Shown here piece by piece: positions 62,754-64,000 of a stretch of 64,000 nucleotides of DNA. The notes beneath the pieces are model-generated. The model did not search any database and had not been told where the DNA came from. It saw only the letters and a list, made by a program, of their open reading frames with translations. A program made the translations under genes and the position numbers. Origin of the DNA: Alteribacter lacisalsi (GTDB lineage: Bacteria > Bacillota > Bacilli > Bacillales > Salisediminibacteriaceae); NCBI RefSeq assembly GCF_003226345.1, contig NZ_PDOF01000002.1:496001-560000 (forward strand). The letters run 5' to 3'. Position 1 is the first letter of the stretch. Every line of letters begins with the position of its first letter.

Positions 62754-63670
62754 CGGGGACATGGACGCTGATTGGACTTGCAGCCTCCTTTTTCATCCTG
62801 ATCGCAGCATTTGTGGATCTCCTTTCTCTCAGTATTAAACGCCGGCTGCCGGTCAGAAGGGGGATCACGGATCGCTGGCGGAAACGGGGAATTGGCAGTG
62901 CAGAAACAAGTGCGGGAACAGCTTCTGACAGGGAATTAAAGCAGCCGAAGTGGAGCGTTGCGGAAATCGCAGGTACGGTGGTGCTTGCGCTGGCTCTGTT
63001 CCTGGCAGGTCTTCTGTTCTTCCGTAGTATCCTGTTTGCGTTCCTGTTCAGCCTTCTGGCAGTGTTTTATCCACGGTTCAGGAGAAAGAATGTAAGCGAT
63101 AAAAGAAAAAAGCTGTTCATTACACAGTTCCGTTCGGCAATGAATTCCATCTCCAATTCCCTTCGGGCAGGTGCTTCCCTGCAGACAGCCCTCAAACGGT
63201 GCGAAGGAGACCTGGAAAAAGAACTTATGACACAGAAGGACAAGCCGGTCCTAGAGGAAATCGTAGTTATCAATCACGATATCGAATTCGGAATGTCCAT
63301 CGATCAGGCTCTTCGTCAGTTCAAAGGAAAGATGAACCTGGAAGACGTGGACCAGTTTGTAGACGCGATTCTGGTTACCAGGGCAAAAGGCGGTAACCTG
63401 ACACAGGTAACACGTAATACGGCAGAAAGAATATCGGATAAAATTGCGATTCAGCAGGAAATCCAGCTCGGTACCTCCCAGAAAAGAGCAGAGGCAAAAG
63501 TACTCACGATTTTTCCTGTAGTTATGGCTCTTCTTCTCATGTTCACAAACCCGGGATACATGGAACCGATGTACGAATCATTTGCCGGCAGTTTCTTTTT
63601 GTTTCTTGCCGGGGTAATGCTGGTCGCGAACTATGTCATCGGCAAACGGGTTACAAATATAGATTTGTAG
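62750..63670 (+). CDS. tadB: TadB inner-membrane platform protein
   Basis: 306 residues with a type II secretion F domain (about 120-250: FRSAMNSISNSLRAGASLQT, then IDQALRQFKGKMNLEDVDQF) and helices at about 5-25, 70-105 and 255-300. TadB and TadC form the membrane platform of the pilus motor. ATGA overlap with tadA. The usual neighbour tadC follows 9 bp later. Confidence 0.92.
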   Translation: MTGTWTLIGLAASFFILIAAFVDLLSLSIKRRLPVRRGITDRWRKRGIGSAETSAGTASDRELKQPKWSVAEIAGTVVLALALFLAGLLFFRSILFAFLFSLLAVFYPRFRRKNVSDKRKKLFITQFRSAMNSISNSLRAGASLQTALKRCEGDLEKELMTQKDKPVLEEIVVINHDIEFGMSIDQALRQFKGKMNLEDVDQFVDAILVTRAKGGNLTQVTRNTAERISDKIAIQQEIQLGTSQKRAEAKVLTIFPVVMALLLMFTNPGYMEPMYESFAGSFFLFLAGVMLVANYVIGKRVTNIDL

Positions 63671-63679
63671 GTGAAATTT

Positions 63680-64000
63680 ATGTCAGCGATTATCGCATTT
63701 TTCATATTTATCTTCATACTGGCTCTTCTTTATCCTTCCAAAGCTGTAAGGGCTATGATTATGCGGAAACGCCTGCTTGCTCCTGCAGAAGGGGAGCGCG
63801 TGAAAAGAAAGGGCATTCTGGAGTCAGCAGCCCCTGCGGTAACCGCAGGGATGACCCTGCTGAATTTCAGGATCAGCCATGAGAGAAGAGAAGAGATGGC
63901 CGGCCGTCTTCAGCGCGCCGGTTACGAAGAAAAAATGAGTGTGGATCATTTTTACACCTTTAAGGTTCTCTGCTCCCTTGGGGCGGCTGCCTATTTTGTC
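63680..64000 (+). CDS. tadC: TadC platform protein (5' part, cut by window edge)
   Basis: 107 codons. Starts at ATG 63680, with GTAGGTGA about 6 nt upstream. One N-terminal helix (IIAFFIFIFILALLYP), then a soluble part (RREEMAGRLQRAGYEEKMSVDHF) and the beginning of a second helix, as in TadC. Continues outside the window. Pilin and other Tad genes are expected downstream. Confidence 0.8.
   Translation, partial: MSAIIAFFIFIFILALLYPSKAVRAMIMRKRLLAPAEGERVKRKGILESAAPAVTAGMTLLNFRISHERREEMAGRLQRAGYEEKMSVDHFYTFKVLCSLGAAAYFV

Overview
The window looks like a chromosome segment of a spore-forming Bacillaceae bacterium, GC roughly 50 percent by eye. The evidence is that many proteins are recognisable Bacillus families (YfmM next to divergent YfmL, YfmR/Uup, HelD, CYP152 P450, MhqD-type esterase, YjcZ-family mini-protein, YtvI/AI-2E permease, DUF2935, DUF779 with an aldehyde dehydrogenase). 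Ribosome binding sites are strong and AGGAGG-like, GTG and TTG starts are frequent, and short U-tailed terminators follow most transcription units. Very acidic lipoproteins and a BCCT osmolyte transporter suggest a halotolerant or alkaliphilic relative; that last point is inference. No rRNA, tRNA, prophage, transposase or CRISPR array was seen.

Layout. 1-6.6 kb: end of a GntP-type permease, a membrane-anchored phospholipase D protein, then a minus-strand group of aldehyde dehydrogenase, DUF779 protein and AidB-like acyl-CoA dehydrogenase, with a cre-like site before the aldehyde dehydrogenase. 6.6-10.2 kb: a heterodimeric ABC exporter. 10.5-20.3 kb: a UviB/BhlA-like mini-protein, CYP152 fatty-acid peroxygenase, GNAT, an mhq-like quinone-detoxification operon, an EamA exporter with an attenuator-like leader divergent from an amidohydrolase/SMP-30 pair, and a SIMPL protein. 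20.4-36.4 kb: a remarkable run of nucleic-acid or ribosome remodelling ATPases (RecQ, YfmM with a frameshift, YfmL, HelD, YfmR, SWIM-SNF2), interrupted by an LRR-TraB lipoprotein and small genes. 36.5-56.6 kb: housekeeping and membrane genes (glutamate dehydrogenase, BCCT transporter, TspO-like protein, kynureninase, WYL regulator, AI-2E permease, lipid kinase, glycosyltransferase, nucleoside hydrolase). Here three paralogous small helical proteins are scattered as single-gene units. 56.6-64 kb: an AT-rich gene-free region followed by a Tad/Flp pilus operon (DUF192, two paralogous membrane proteins, CpaB, TadZ, TadA/CpaF, TadB, start of TadC) that runs off the window.

The most interesting items are the three-member family of tiny proteins; a putative small RNA divergent from helD with a consensus promoter and two hairpins; a Tad operon with an in-frame stop in one membrane gene and Spo0A-box-like and heptamer repeats upstream; a single-base frameshift in yfmM; the leader of the EamA gene; a dispersed MITE-like intergenic repeat; and a 38-residue cationic peptide gene with its own terminator. 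All functional statements come from reading motifs and recalling families; nothing was searched.
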